DNA of 64,000 nt. Source: Psychrosphaera sp. F3M07 (lineage in GTDB: Bacteria; Pseudomonadota; Gammaproteobacteria; Enterobacterales; Alteromonadaceae). The stretch spans positions 30,223 to 94,222 of the forward strand of contig NZ_JAHKPJ010000006.1 of NCBI RefSeq assembly GCF_018860345.1. The letters are read 5' to 3'. A program made the position numbers and the translations under genes. Below the pieces are notes generated by a model. The model ran no database searches and was not told where the DNA came from. It saw only the letters and a list, made by a program, of their open reading frames with translations. Positions 8,350 to 17,309 of the stretch are shown in pieces; position 1 is the stretch's first letter, and each line of letters starts with the position of its first letter.

Positions 8350-9879
8350 TTAATCAACTAACATCAAAGGTTTACCAGACATTTCTGCTGGTAACTCCAT
8401 ACCTATCAAATTAAGGATGGTTGGTGCGACATCACTTAGCTTACCCCCTTCAACGACTTTGGCGTCTCGACCAACGTAGATGAATGGTACTGGTTCACTA
8501 GTATGTGCCGTGTGCGCTTGGCCCGTTTCAACATTAGCCATTTTTTCTGCATTACCATGGTCAGCGGTGATTAAACATTCTCCGCCCACTTTTTCCAGAG
8601 CCGTAACAATACGTCCAATACAATGATCGACAGCTTCACATGCTTTCACTGCAGCATCAAATACACCGGTATGGCCGACCATATCACCATTTGGGTAGTT
8701 AACAACGATGAAGTCAAACTCTTTAGACTCAATAGCCGCAACTAATTTATCGGTTAATAGCTCAGAGTTCATTTCTGGTTGAAGGTCGTAAGTAGCCACT
8801 TGTGGAGATGGTATTAATTCACGTTTTTCACCTATAAATAAGTCTTCACGGCCACCAGAAAAGAAGAAAGTTACATGAGCGTATTTTTCTGTTTCAGATA
8901 TACGTAACTGTGTTTTCCCATGTTTTTCTAGCCATTCACCAAGTACATTATTCAATGGTGTTGGAGGGAAAGCCGCTGTGGTATTTATATCCGCAGCGTA
9001 TTGGGTCAACATGACAAAGTCAGTTAGTTTAGGTGCATGTTTACGCTTAAAACCTGAGAAGTCGTTATCTACAAAACTACGAGTTAATTCGCGTGCTCTG
9101 TCTGCTCTAAAGTTCATAAAAATAACAGCGTCACCATCAACCATAGGTACGGCATCACCTATGATAGTCGGTTTAACAAACTCGTCATTTTCATCACGTG
9201 CATAGGCATCTTCTAACCCTTTTATTGCTGAATCAGCAGTAAATTCACCTTGAGCAGAGGTTAACAAGTCATATGCTTTTTCTACACGATCCCATCGATT
9301 ATCTCGGTCCATGGCATAATAACGACCAATTAGCGAAGCAACTTTACCTTTACCAGAAGTAGCAAAGTGTTGTTCAAACGTTTCTAAAACGTTTTTTGCA
9401 CTGCGTGGTGGCGTATCACGTCCATCAAGAAAAGCATGTACATAAACTTTATTACAACCCTGCTGTTCAGCCATTTTTACCATAGCTAAAATATGTTCGT
9501 CGTGACTATGTACGCCACCTGGAGACATAAGCCCCATAATATGAACCGCTTTATCGTGTTGTACTGCAGAATCCACCGCATTAACTAACGCTGGGTTTTG
9601 ATTAAATGAACCATCTTCAATGGCTTTCGTAATACGAGTGAAATCTTGATAAACAATACGACCGGCGCCTAAGTTTACATGACCCACTTCAGAGTTGCCC
9701 ATTTGACCGTCTGGTAATCCAACATCAAAGCCACTGCCAGAAATTAGTGTACGTGGTTTGGTATTCCAAAGGTTATCTAAGTTAGGCGTATTAGCCGCGG
9801 CAATAGCATTGTTTTCTGTTGAGACACGATGACCCCAACCATCCATAATAACTAAAACAAATGGTTTTTTATCCGACAT
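8350..9879 (-). CDS. gpmI: 2,3-bisphosphoglycerate-independent phosphoglycerate mutase
   Basis: Glycolytic and gluconeogenic enzyme interconverting 3- and 2-phosphoglycerate through a phosphoserine intermediate with two Mn2+. It is 509 residues, full length. Seen: the alkaline-phosphatase-like metal site VIMDGWGH at the N-terminus, catalytic Ser in [17 protein letters not shown], and the second metal site ADHGNAEKM. It is the first gene of gpmI-envC-yibQ, divergent from yibN-grxC-secB-gpsA across a 191-base gap, an arrangement conserved in enterobacteria. Confidence 0.97.
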   Translation of the reverse strand: MSDKKPFVLVIMDGWGHRVSTENNAIAAANTPNLDNLWNTKPRTLISGSGFDVGLPDGQMGNSEVGHVNLGAGRIVYQDFTRITKAIEDGSFNQNPALVNAVDSAVQHDKAVHIMGLMSPGGVHSHDEHILAMVKMAEQQGCNKVYVHAFLDGRDTPPRSAKNVLETFEQHFATSGKGKVASLIGRYYAMDRDNRWDRVEKAYDLLTSAQGEFTADSAIKGLEDAYARDENDEFVKPTIIGDAVPMVDGDAVIFMNFRADRARELTRSFVDNDFSGFKRKHAPKLTDFVMLTQYAADINTTAAFPPTPLNNVLGEWLEKHGKTQLRISETEKYAHVTFFFSGGREDLFIGEKRELIPSPQVATYDLQPEMNSELLTDKLVAAIESKEFDFIVVNYPNGDMVGHTGVFDAAVKACEAVDHCIGRIVTALEKVGGECLITADHGNAEKMANVETGQAHTAHTSEPVPFIYVGRDAKVVEGGKLSDVAPTILNLIGMELPAEMSGKPLMLVD

Positions 9880-9980
9880 GAAGGTTTCCGTATTTTTGAG
9901 TTAATGCGATGATGTATGTCAAGATTCTAACCTGTTTTAAACTCAGTGTTTAACAATTTTTAAGATCATCTTATAAGCTT

Positions 9981-10009
9981 TTGGTATCTTTAGATTAAGC
10001 AGGTATAAT
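9981..10009 (+). promoter_or_regulatory. Sigma-70 promoter of yibN-grxC-secB-gpsA
   Basis: TTGGTA (9981-9986), a 17-base spacer and a perfect TATAAT (10004-10009). It lies about 60 bases upstream of yibN with no competing gene. Confidence 0.7.
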
Positions 10010-10070
10010 CCCGCCACTTCAAAACAAATTCTGAATACATTTCAGAGAATAATAATTAGGTAATTTATCT

Positions 10071-10499
10071 ATGGAACAGTTTGTTGAGTTTATTGGCAAC
10101 CACTATATGTTAGGAGCTGCGTGGGCTCTATTATTTTTAATGTTAGTCATGAGTTGGTTATCTGGTGCAACATCTAGTGTTAAGTCTATCTCAAGCCATG
10201 ATCTAACTATGTTAGTAAATCGTTCAAATGGTCATGTGGTTGATATCCGTTCAGTTGCGGATTTTAATAAAGGTCGCATTACGGATTCGGTTAACCTACC
10301 AATGGATAAAATAACAAGTGGCCAATTTGGAGCGCTTGAAAATAAAAAGGCTGACCCCATAGTAGTTGTTTGCAACGCTGGAATGACGGCTAAAAGTGCA
10401 GCTAAATTAATGCATAAAGCGGGTTTCGAGCAAGTATCAGTATTGCAAGGTGGTATTCAAAGTTGGATAAGTGCAAGCTTACCCGTTGTTAAAAAGTAA
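10071..10499 (+). CDS. yibN: Membrane-anchored rhodanese-like protein YibN
   Basis: A 142-residue protein with one N-terminal membrane segment (about 11-30) and a cytoplasmic rhodanese domain (about 38-140). The active-site loop is VVCNAGMTAKSA, with the sulfur-carrying Cys intact, so sulfurtransferase activity is possible; the physiological acceptor is not known. It is the first gene of the yibN-grxC-secB-gpsA operon, 15 bases before grxC. Confidence 0.9.
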   Translation: MEQFVEFIGNHYMLGAAWALLFLMLVMSWLSGATSSVKSISSHDLTMLVNRSNGHVVDIRSVADFNKGRITDSVNLPMDKITSGQFGALENKKADPIVVVCNAGMTAKSAAKLMHKAGFEQVSVLQGGIQSWISASLPVVKK

Positions 10500-10514
10500 A
10501 TAAGACTCTTATAT

Positions 10515-10772
10515 ATGGCTAAAATCGATATTTACACAAAGGCTTATTGTCCTTTTTGTGTCAGAGCACTTGGTTTATTAAAAATGAAACAAGTTGAATT
10601 TACTGAAATAAAAATAGACGAACATCCAGAATTACGAGCGCCAATGATAGCTCGAACGAAAGGCGCGTACACCGTTCCTCAGATTTTCATTGGCGACCAG
10701 CATATTGGCGGATGTGACGACTTAATGGCTCTAGAGCGTGCAAATAAACTAGACACGCTGTTATCAAAATAA
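10515..10772 (+). CDS. grxC: Glutaredoxin 3
   Basis: Small cytoplasmic thiol-disulfide oxidoreductase of 85 residues that reduces proteins with glutathione. The dithiol active site CPFC is at residues 12-15 (the E. coli protein has CPYC). TVPQIFIG, with the cis-Pro, and GGCDDL, which binds glutathione, are present. The operon position between yibN and secB is conserved. Confidence 0.96.
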   Translation: MAKIDIYTKAYCPFCVRALGLLKMKQVEFTEIKIDEHPELRAPMIARTKGAYTVPQIFIGDQHIGGCDDLMALERANKLDTLLSK

Positions 10773-10794
10773 ATAATATTCAGGAATAATTAAA

Positions 10795-11283
10795 ATGACA
10801 GAACAAGCAGCAACTCCAACAAACGAAGCAACGGCTCAATTTTCAATCCAAAGAATTTACGTAAAAGACATTTCGTTTGAAACGCCTAACTCTCCGGCTA
10901 TTTTTACTAAAGAATGGAAACCTGAAGTAAAATTAGACTTAGATAATAAAAGTGTAAAATTAGAAGATGGTGTTTATGACGTTACTTTGTCAGTGACGGT
11001 AACTGCTACAGTTGAAGGTCAGACTGCATTTTTATGTGAAGTTCAGCAAGCTGGTGTTTTTGTAATCGGCAACATGCCTGAAGGTCAAATTGCACATATG
11101 TTAGGTGCTTTCTGTCCAAATACATTATTCCCATATGCACGTGAAACAATCTCTAACTTAGTTAACCGTGGTACTTTCCCAGCGTTAAACCTTTCTCCTG
11201 TTAACTTTGATGCGTTGTTTGCCCAGTATATGCAACAGGCACAAGCCCAAGCAAAAAGTGAAGGTCAAAAGTTAGACGCGTAA
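10795..11283 (+). CDS. secB: Protein-export chaperone SecB
   Basis: Tetrameric cytosolic chaperone that keeps preproteins unfolded and delivers them to SecA. It is 162 residues. Seen: the [15 protein letters not shown]-terminal core, LFPYARE and a hydrophobic [13 protein letters not shown]-terminal segment. It follows grxC by 22 bases and precedes gpsA by 46. The large exported proteins in this window (for example the 3702-residue lipoprotein) are plausible clients, which is inference. Confidence 0.97.
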   Translation: MTEQAATPTNEATAQFSIQRIYVKDISFETPNSPAIFTKEWKPEVKLDLDNKSVKLEDGVYDVTLSVTVTATVEGQTAFLCEVQQAGVFVIGNMPEGQIAHMLGAFCPNTLFPYARETISNLVNRGTFPALNLSPVNFDALFAQYMQQAQAQAKSEGQKLDA

Positions 11284-11329
11284 GTTTATAACTTGTTATA
11301 AACTTTTTGTCGCTTAAAGTGGAGACAAT

Positions 11330-12340
11330 ATGAGTTCTGATAAAAAATTCAGAATTGCAATTTTAGGGGCGGGCTCTTATGGCACCGCCCTCGCTTTTTG
11401 TTTTGCTCGTAATGGACATGATGTGATCATGTGGGGACGAGACAAAGAACAAATGGCTGATATGCAATTACATCGTCAAAACCGTAAGTACTTACCTGGG
11501 GCTGATTTCCCAGATACGCTTCATGTTACTGACGATCTCAATCAAGCAGTCACGCAATCCGAGTTGCATTTAGTGGTTGTACCTAGTCATGTATTTTCCA
11601 ATGTATTAACTCAAATAAAACCATTACTGCCTAATAAACCTAAAATTTGTTGGGCAACTAAGGGATTAGATCCTAATACTGGACGTTTATTACATACGGT
11701 AGCAAGAGATATACTTGGCGATGAGGCTTCTTTAGCTGTGTTGTCTGGTCCTACATTTGCTAAAGAAATGGTGCAAGGTTTACCGACGGCAATCTCGTTG
11801 TCATCTGATGACCAAGCGTTTGTTGATACCATAAGTAAATTATTGCATTGTGAAAGGAAGTTCCGAGTTTATACCAACTCAGACTTTGTTGCGGTGCAAC
11901 TGGGTGGTGCAGTTAAAAATGTAATCGCTATCGGTGCGGGTATGGCTGATGGTATTGGATATGGTGCCAATGCAAGAACGGCGTTGATCACTCGTGGATT
12001 AGCAGAAATGATGCGATTAGGGATGGCATTAGGTGCCGAACCTCAATCGTTAATGGGAATGGCTGGACTTGGTGACTTAGTATTAACCTGTACCGACAAT
12101 CAATCTCGTAATCGTCGTTTTGGTTTGGCATTAGGCCAAGGTAAATCAGTAGAAACGGCAATGGAAGAGATTGGTCAGGTTGTTGAAGGGTATCGTAATA
12201 CCAAAGAAGTTCACATGTTGGCTAATGAAAATCATGTTGAAATGCCGATAACCGAACAAATTTTTGAAGTTCTATATAAAGGAAAGTCAGCCCATGATGC
12301 GGCTTTGGCTTTATTAGCTAGAGATCCAAAATCAGAGTAG
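11330..12340 (+). CDS. gpsA: Glycerol-3-phosphate dehydrogenase [NAD(P)+]
   Basis: Reduces dihydroxyacetone phosphate to sn-glycerol-3-phosphate for phospholipid synthesis. It is 336 residues with an N-terminal Rossmann motif [12 protein letters not shown], the catalytic-lysine region [17 protein letters not shown] and the substrate-binding GLGDLVLTC. It is the last gene of the operon and is followed by a bidirectional terminator. Its product is also the substrate of the TagD-like cytidylyltransferase at 60469-60912. Confidence 0.97.
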   Translation: MSSDKKFRIAILGAGSYGTALAFCFARNGHDVIMWGRDKEQMADMQLHRQNRKYLPGADFPDTLHVTDDLNQAVTQSELHLVVVPSHVFSNVLTQIKPLLPNKPKICWATKGLDPNTGRLLHTVARDILGDEASLAVLSGPTFAKEMVQGLPTAISLSSDDQAFVDTISKLLHCERKFRVYTNSDFVAVQLGGAVKNVIAIGAGMADGIGYGANARTALITRGLAEMMRLGMALGAEPQSLMGMAGLGDLVLTCTDNQSRNRRFGLALGQGKSVETAMEEIGQVVEGYRNTKEVHMLANENHVEMPITEQIFEVLYKGKSAHDAALALLARDPKSE

Positions 12341-12360
12341 TTGAGCTTGTTTTCAATAAG

Positions 12361-12391
12361 AAAAAAACCAGTTAACTTAACTGGTTTTTTT
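12361..12391. terminator. Bidirectional terminator between gpsA and ppnP
   Basis: A run of A, ACCAGTTAA, then TTAACTGGT and a run of T. It is nearly a perfect palindrome, serving the convergent gpsA and ppnP genes. Confidence 0.88.
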
Positions 12392-12411
12392 ATGGTTAAA
12401 AATAACGGACT

Positions 12412-12723
12412 TTATTTTATATAGTGACAAGTATAGTCAGTTATTTCGATTACTTTTACTTGAAAAGATGAGTTAGCTGGTACGCCAAAACTTTCACCGC
12501 CAACGATGGTTTGCCACTCTGAACCTGGTAATAATAACTCTAACTTTCCTGAAACTATTTCCATTAACTCTTCTTCATTGGCGCCAAACTCATAGTCACC
12601 CGGTAACATGACGCCTAGCGATTTAGTGGTGCCATCTGAAAAGGTCAAGCTACGACTTGTTACTTTGCCGTCAAAGTATATGTTGGCACTTTGTTTTATA
12701 GACACATTGTCAAATTGTGACAT
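12412..12723 (-). CDS. ppnP: Pyrimidine/purine nucleoside phosphorylase PpnP
   Basis: A 103-residue cupin-fold protein of the DUF1255/YaiE family. Characterised members phosphorolyse several nucleosides to the base and ribose-1-phosphate. Seen: the N-terminal NVSIKQSANIYFDGKV and the cupin segment LGVMLPGDYEFG, with EIVSGKLELLLPG and ESFGVPANSSFQV. It is a stand-alone gene, convergent with gpsA. Confidence 0.93.
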   Translation of the reverse strand: MSQFDNVSIKQSANIYFDGKVTSRSLTFSDGTTKSLGVMLPGDYEFGANEEELMEIVSGKLELLLPGSEWQTIVGGESFGVPANSSFQVKVIEITDYTCHYIK

Positions 12724-12841
12724 TTAGGTAAGTCCTTATAGTATTGATATTAATTAAAATAATACGGAGTTTTGCAAAAGTAAAAAGCTTAAATGGCTAT
12801 ATAACATATCAATTGGTTACACGTTTATAAAATAATTGGGT

Positions 12842-14707
12842 TTACTTTCCGCATAACCTATTTCGGCCAGATTTTTTAGCATCATAAAGAGCCGTATCTG
12901 CTCGTTGGATTATATCTGTTTGATAAGCGTCGTTTATAGAGGCTTCTGATAGACCTAAACTGATCGTGACTGGCTGAACTAGCCCTGGAATATCCAAGTC
13001 TTCAATCGCTAGCCTAAATTCTTCTAATTGAGCATGCGCTGCTTGATAACTTTTGGAATTCAATATGATTAAGAACTCTTCGCCGCCATATCGGCCAACG
13101 GGTTGCGCTTCACCAAATATATTGATTGCGCAGTCCGCAATATGTTTTAAAACGGCATCTCCCATCACATGACCAAATTGGTCATTAATGTTTTTGAACA
13201 AATCTAAATCAAACATACACACATACAAGGATTGTTTTGATTTTTTAAAGTCGTTGAATCTTTGAGATAAAATAGCCATTATTTTTCTGCGATTATATAA
13301 GCCGGTTAAATCATCTGTGGTGGCGAGTTTATCCAGCTGTTTCTGTAATCGAATATTGCGTGACAGAATAAAAGTCACAAAAATAGCAATGCAGATTGAA
13401 AATAGAGACGTCAATATTAATAAATCTGTTTGTTTCTTATGTTTATCTAGCTCCACTTTCTTAAGCTGATTTTCTAATATTAATAATTGGTTATCTTTAG
13501 CATAAATCGAGTTTTTAAGTTTCTCAAAAACGGATTCTCTAGAAATTTCTAATTGTTGTTTATGGTAAGACCTAAGTTGATCTATATAGTTTTGTTGCAC
13601 TTGATAGGCTTCTTTTATTTTGCCTAATGCAAAAAAGACATTAGCTTGAGTTTCAGCCGACTGCACATAAGTTTCAAACGACCTTTCTGTTTTATATGGT
13701 TTAAGCGCTTCTAATTTGGCTAAAGAGTCTTGTGCGTCTTCATACATTTTTAAGTTTAATTGTACGCTAGCGAGATCGCCGTATATTTGAATTAAATTTC
13801 CGATATGATTCTCAGGTAAAAAACGTTGTTTTGCATCTAATAAAACCGTTAAGGCTTGATCGTATTGCTTGGCGTGTAAATAACTGCGCCCCATCCCCAT
13901 ATACGCATAAGCAATACCTATAATATCTCCGCTATTACGGCTGTAACGTTCTGAATTTTTATATGCGTTTATAGCTTGTTCATAGTCTTCGGTTTGGATA
14001 TAAATATCCGCTAAGTTGTAGTAAGCCACGGAGAGTTGTTGTGTGTTTTCAGTTAACATCACATATTCAATTGATTTTAACATGGCTTCGATAGCACCAT
14101 CCGGGTGACCCGTTTGTAAATAAATGGTACACAAGGCATTGTACATAGTGGATAAAGCATCTGGGCTGGATACATTATCGACTAGTTCATATGACTGAGT
14201 CATATAATCCATCGCTTGATCAACCCGATTATTACTCGCTAACGTACCACTATAAACCGATAACATTTCAACGATAAGCTCTGGATCTTCCGTCTTTTTA
14301 GCGTAATCAATGGCTTGTTCTAAATACTCATACTGCTGCGGTATGTTCTGTTTGAATTGGGAGTAGTAAGCCAAGGTTAAGTACATGTAGGTTTTATCGT
14401 GGGCAGATATATTTAACTCAAGTGCATTGGTGGCATATTTATAACCAAGTTCAAACTCAGAATATATAGGATATAAACGGGCTAACCAATAAATGACTTT
14501 GGCATTCTCTGGGAATTCGACGGATAACTCTTTCGCTAAGTTTAATGCTTGCTGGCTATCCGATTTATATACTGACTCAATATCCTGTAACTTGGATGAA
14601 AGCGAAGAGGCTGGGTTACTAGCTAATGCAGAAAAAGCCGTAACTAAAAAGAAACTTATTAATAAAATAATATGTGATGTTTTGCTATTTGATACTTTAA
14701 ATTTCAT
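12842..14707 (-). CDS. Periplasmic-TPR diguanylate cyclase (GGDEF)
   Basis: A 621-residue membrane protein. A signal peptide (about 1-29) is followed by tetratricopeptide repeats (about 40-370) predicted to be periplasmic, a coiled coil (about 375-420), one membrane segment (about 430-450) and a cytoplasmic GGDEF domain (about 455-621). The active site reads GGEEF near residue 540, with FDLDLFKNIND and the DDLTGLYNRR start also intact, so it should make c-di-GMP. The inhibitory RxxD I-site five residues before GGEEF is absent (the sequence there is GEAQPVGRY). It is 16 bases after the HD-GYP gene and last in the seven-gene run. The signal sensed by the TPRs is unknown. Confidence 0.92.
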   Translation of the reverse strand: MKFKVSNSKTSHIILLISFFLVTAFSALASNPASSLSSKLQDIESVYKSDSQQALNLAKELSVEFPENAKVIYWLARLYPIYSEFELGYKYATNALELNISAHDKTYMYLTLAYYSQFKQNIPQQYEYLEQAIDYAKKTEDPELIVEMLSVYSGTLASNNRVDQAMDYMTQSYELVDNVSSPDALSTMYNALCTIYLQTGHPDGAIEAMLKSIEYVMLTENTQQLSVAYYNLADIYIQTEDYEQAINAYKNSERYSRNSGDIIGIAYAYMGMGRSYLHAKQYDQALTVLLDAKQRFLPENHIGNLIQIYGDLASVQLNLKMYEDAQDSLAKLEALKPYKTERSFETYVQSAETQANVFFALGKIKEAYQVQQNYIDQLRSYHKQQLEISRESVFEKLKNSIYAKDNQLLILENQLKKVELDKHKKQTDLLILTSLFSICIAIFVTFILSRNIRLQKQLDKLATTDDLTGLYNRRKIMAILSQRFNDFKKSKQSLYVCMFDLDLFKNINDQFGHVMGDAVLKHIADCAINIFGEAQPVGRYGGEEFLIILNSKSYQAAHAQLEEFRLAIEDLDIPGLVQPVTISLGLSEASINDAYQTDIIQRADTALYDAKKSGRNRLCGK

Positions 14708-14723
14708 TATTGTTATTCATATC

Positions 14724-16373
14724 CTATGAATGATAACTTTTTTTAGTTATCTTTTCCCTTTTGTCGGGTAATACGTACCCTGGAATTATACTTTTGTCGA
14801 TCTCATCGATTTGGTCTCTTGATAAGTATTGTTGAGCATATTGCATATAAACTTCTTCATCTATAAATACGTCAAATAAATCTGGATCTATGTGTTTATC
14901 GAGTTTCATGAATCCCATTATTCTTAAACATTCACTCAACATTTTCGCTGGTTTATATGGTCTATCTGCTGCAGTTAATGCTTCAAATATATCAGCAATC
15001 GCCATCATTCTAGCGGGAACAGACATTTGTTCACGTGTTAAACCGTTGGGGTAGCCAGTACCATCCATTTTTTCATGATGGCCTCCAGCATATTCAGGTA
15101 CATTGCGTAAGTGTTTAGGGAACGGGAGTGACTCCAACATGTCAATGGTTACCACCATATGGTTGTTAATAATCTCTCGTTCTTCTGGTAATAGTGTGCC
15201 TTTAGCAATTTCCAGATTACATACTTCATTCGCCGAAAGTAAAGGTTGTTTCACACCCGCAATGGTCACTTGATGTTTTGCTGCAATATCATGTACACGT
15301 TGTTGATCATCAGGTTTCATGAACTCTCCACCAACATTCGCTTTACATAAAAACAATCTGTCTTGTTCAAGCTCTTCGATTAAACTGGGTAACTCACTTT
15401 CCAGTTTTGTAATGTCTTTGCCTTGTTTTAATTGATCAATTATTTTTTGCTGATGGGCATTTTTAATTTCATTAATGGCTAATTCAATTCGGCATTCAAC
15501 TAAAGCAATTCGATCGAAAATCGTTTCTAGTTTCGATGCTTTATCCATCACATATTCTGGCGTCGCAATTTTTCCGCAGTCATGTAACCAGCCTGCAACA
15601 GAAAGCTCATATTTTTGATTTTCGTCTAGGTAAAAGTCCGCTAATGGACCTGATTTGGTATGACAAACGGCGTCGGCGATTAACATGGTTAATTCTGGAA
15701 CACGATTACAGTGACCACCTGTATAGGGGGATTTTTCATCGATTGCGCGAGCGATTAGGCGAGTGAGAGATTTAAATAACGCTTCCATGCCATCAATCAG
15801 TTGTCTATTGGTAAGGGCAACAGCGGCCATAGACGTTAATGAGCGAATAATCTCCTCTAATGCCGGAGGGAAATCAACGACTTGCTCATCATGTTGAGCG
15901 TTAATCAGTTGTAATACACCAATCAGCTCTTTTTCATGGTTCTTCATGGGGATTGTTAATACGGACTTAGTACGATACCCCGTTTTCTCATCCATTTTAC
16001 GAGCGGCACTCATGTCATAGTTGCCAGATTCGTAAGCGTCTGAAATATTAATGACTTGATCGGTTGCGGCTGCGTATGCGACTAAAGCGTTGTAATTTGG
16101 CTCGCCATCGACAAACATTGGAATTTCAGGGAAAGGTATAGGTTTGCCAGAAGTGCCACCCATATACATATTAAGAGTGTCATTTAATAGTGTTTCGAAT
16201 TTAAGACAATTTTTTTCGGTAATAGAATATATCGTTCCGCCGTCAGCTTGCGAAAGTTGTTTAGCGCTTAGAAGAATATTCTCTAATAGTTTTGTAGTGT
16301 CTTCTTCAGTTGATAATTCCACACCCACATTAATTAAATGTTTAAGTGCTGAGTCACTAAAATCCGTTGTCAT
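14724..16373 (-). CDS. GAF-HD-GYP cyclic-di-GMP phosphodiesterase with internal insertion
   Basis: A cytoplasmic protein of 549 residues with a GAF sensor domain (about 10-190) and an HD-GYP hydrolase domain (about 200-500). Active-site residues are present: HCNRV (about 220), HDCGK (about 265) and HHEKMDGTGYP (about 430). It is therefore likely to hydrolyse c-di-GMP. HDxGK and GYP are about 165 residues apart, against roughly 75-80 in standard HD-GYP domains. The extra stretch (about 285-390) is charged and coiled-coil-like. The gene is paired with the diguanylate cyclase just downstream. A 108-base gap without a clear terminator separates it from MBL1 upstream. Confidence 0.92.
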   Translation of the reverse strand: MTTDFSDSALKHLINVGVELSTEEDTTKLLENILLSAKQLSQADGGTIYSITEKNCLKFETLLNDTLNMYMGGTSGKPIPFPEIPMFVDGEPNYNALVAYAAATDQVINISDAYESGNYDMSAARKMDEKTGYRTKSVLTIPMKNHEKELIGVLQLINAQHDEQVVDFPPALEEIIRSLTSMAAVALTNRQLIDGMEALFKSLTRLIARAIDEKSPYTGGHCNRVPELTMLIADAVCHTKSGPLADFYLDENQKYELSVAGWLHDCGKIATPEYVMDKASKLETIFDRIALVECRIELAINEIKNAHQQKIIDQLKQGKDITKLESELPSLIEELEQDRLFLCKANVGGEFMKPDDQQRVHDIAAKHQVTIAGVKQPLLSANEVCNLEIAKGTLLPEEREIINNHMVVTIDMLESLPFPKHLRNVPEYAGGHHEKMDGTGYPNGLTREQMSVPARMMAIADIFEALTAADRPYKPAKMLSECLRIMGFMKLDKHIDPDLFDVFIDEEVYMQYAQQYLSRDQIDEIDKSIIPGYVLPDKREKITKKSYHS

Positions 16374-16481
16374 TATTATTCTCTATTACTGTTGGTGATC
16401 AAAATAGTTAACCAACATTGGCGTAATTACTAATTAGTATATGGTGTTTTAATATTCAATGCGAGTGATGATTATTTGTGC

Positions 16482-17309
16482 TTAAAGTTGAATAATCTGT
16501 TGTTCTTTCGCAAAAAATATATTGCAGTCTAATTGCATTTCATTAATTTTTTGTTGCCACTTATCAATGTCATCGTCAGTTCTGTCTGGATCATGACTGT
16601 AAATAGCTAATTGTTTTATATGGCTACACTTAGCTAAATCAACGGCTTCAACTATGAGTGAATGACCCCAACCATGTTTAAGAGGCATATCTGAGTCAGT
16701 GTATTGACCATCATGGATTACTAAATCAACCCCTAATAAAAACTCTTTCCACTCATAAGAACTGGTCTTAGGCGCAGTTGGTGGTGCCAATTCATTATCT
16801 GTGACATAAGCAACCTTTTTACCAGCACTCTCAATTATATACGCAGAACCACCATTTGGATGGTTAATCGTTCGTCTATATACTCGAAAGCCATTAATTG
16901 TAACTGGCTGTATATCCCAATTAGGCTGTTTAAAGTTCAAGTTGGCTAATAACTCATCCTCATCTAATGGAAAGAAACTGCCATTAATCTGCTCAACAAT
17001 GGCTCTTGGCTGATTAGGGGTTGTCTCACTTGGATAAATATATATATTACGATTTTTTTGATAAATAGGCTTAAAAAAAGGAAAACCTTGTATATGGTCG
17101 TAATGATTATGGGACAATAATATGTAGACATCTTCTCGATGTTTCACAAATTCATCACCTATAACACGAATACCTGTGCCTGCATCTAGTATTAGTTTTT
17201 GACCACCTTCAGATTCAATTAAAACACAAGCGGTATTACCACCGTATTTTAATGTTAAAGGGCCTGGAGTAGGGCAAGAACCGCGTGTGCCGTAAAAAGT
17301 AACTTTCAT
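16482..17309 (-). CDS. MBL-fold metallohydrolase 1
   Basis: A 275-residue metallo-beta-lactamase-fold hydrolase without a signal peptide, so cytoplasmic. Metal ligands are seen: HNHYDH at about 66-71, NHPNGGSAY near 151 and ATG/SHDPDRTDDD near 240. It belongs to the large group of small phosphodiesterase-like MBL enzymes (PhnP/RNase Z-like relatives) that start MKVTFYGTRGS; the substrate is unknown. The ATG follows the stop codon of the giant lipoprotein gene with no spacing (TAA then ATG), so translation is probably coupled. It is a clear paralogue of the enzyme at 31225-32064 at the other end of the cluster. Confidence 0.88.
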   Translation of the reverse strand: MKVTFYGTRGSCPTPGPLTLKYGGNTACVLIESEGGQKLILDAGTGIRVIGDEFVKHREDVYILLSHNHYDHIQGFPFFKPIYQKNRNIYIYPSETTPNQPRAIVEQINGSFFPLDEDELLANLNFKQPNWDIQPVTINGFRVYRRTINHPNGGSAYIIESAGKKVAYVTDNELAPPTAPKTSSYEWKEFLLGVDLVIHDGQYTDSDMPLKHGWGHSLIVEAVDLAKCSHIKQLAIYSHDPDRTDDDIDKWQQKINEMQLDCNIFFAKEQQIIQL

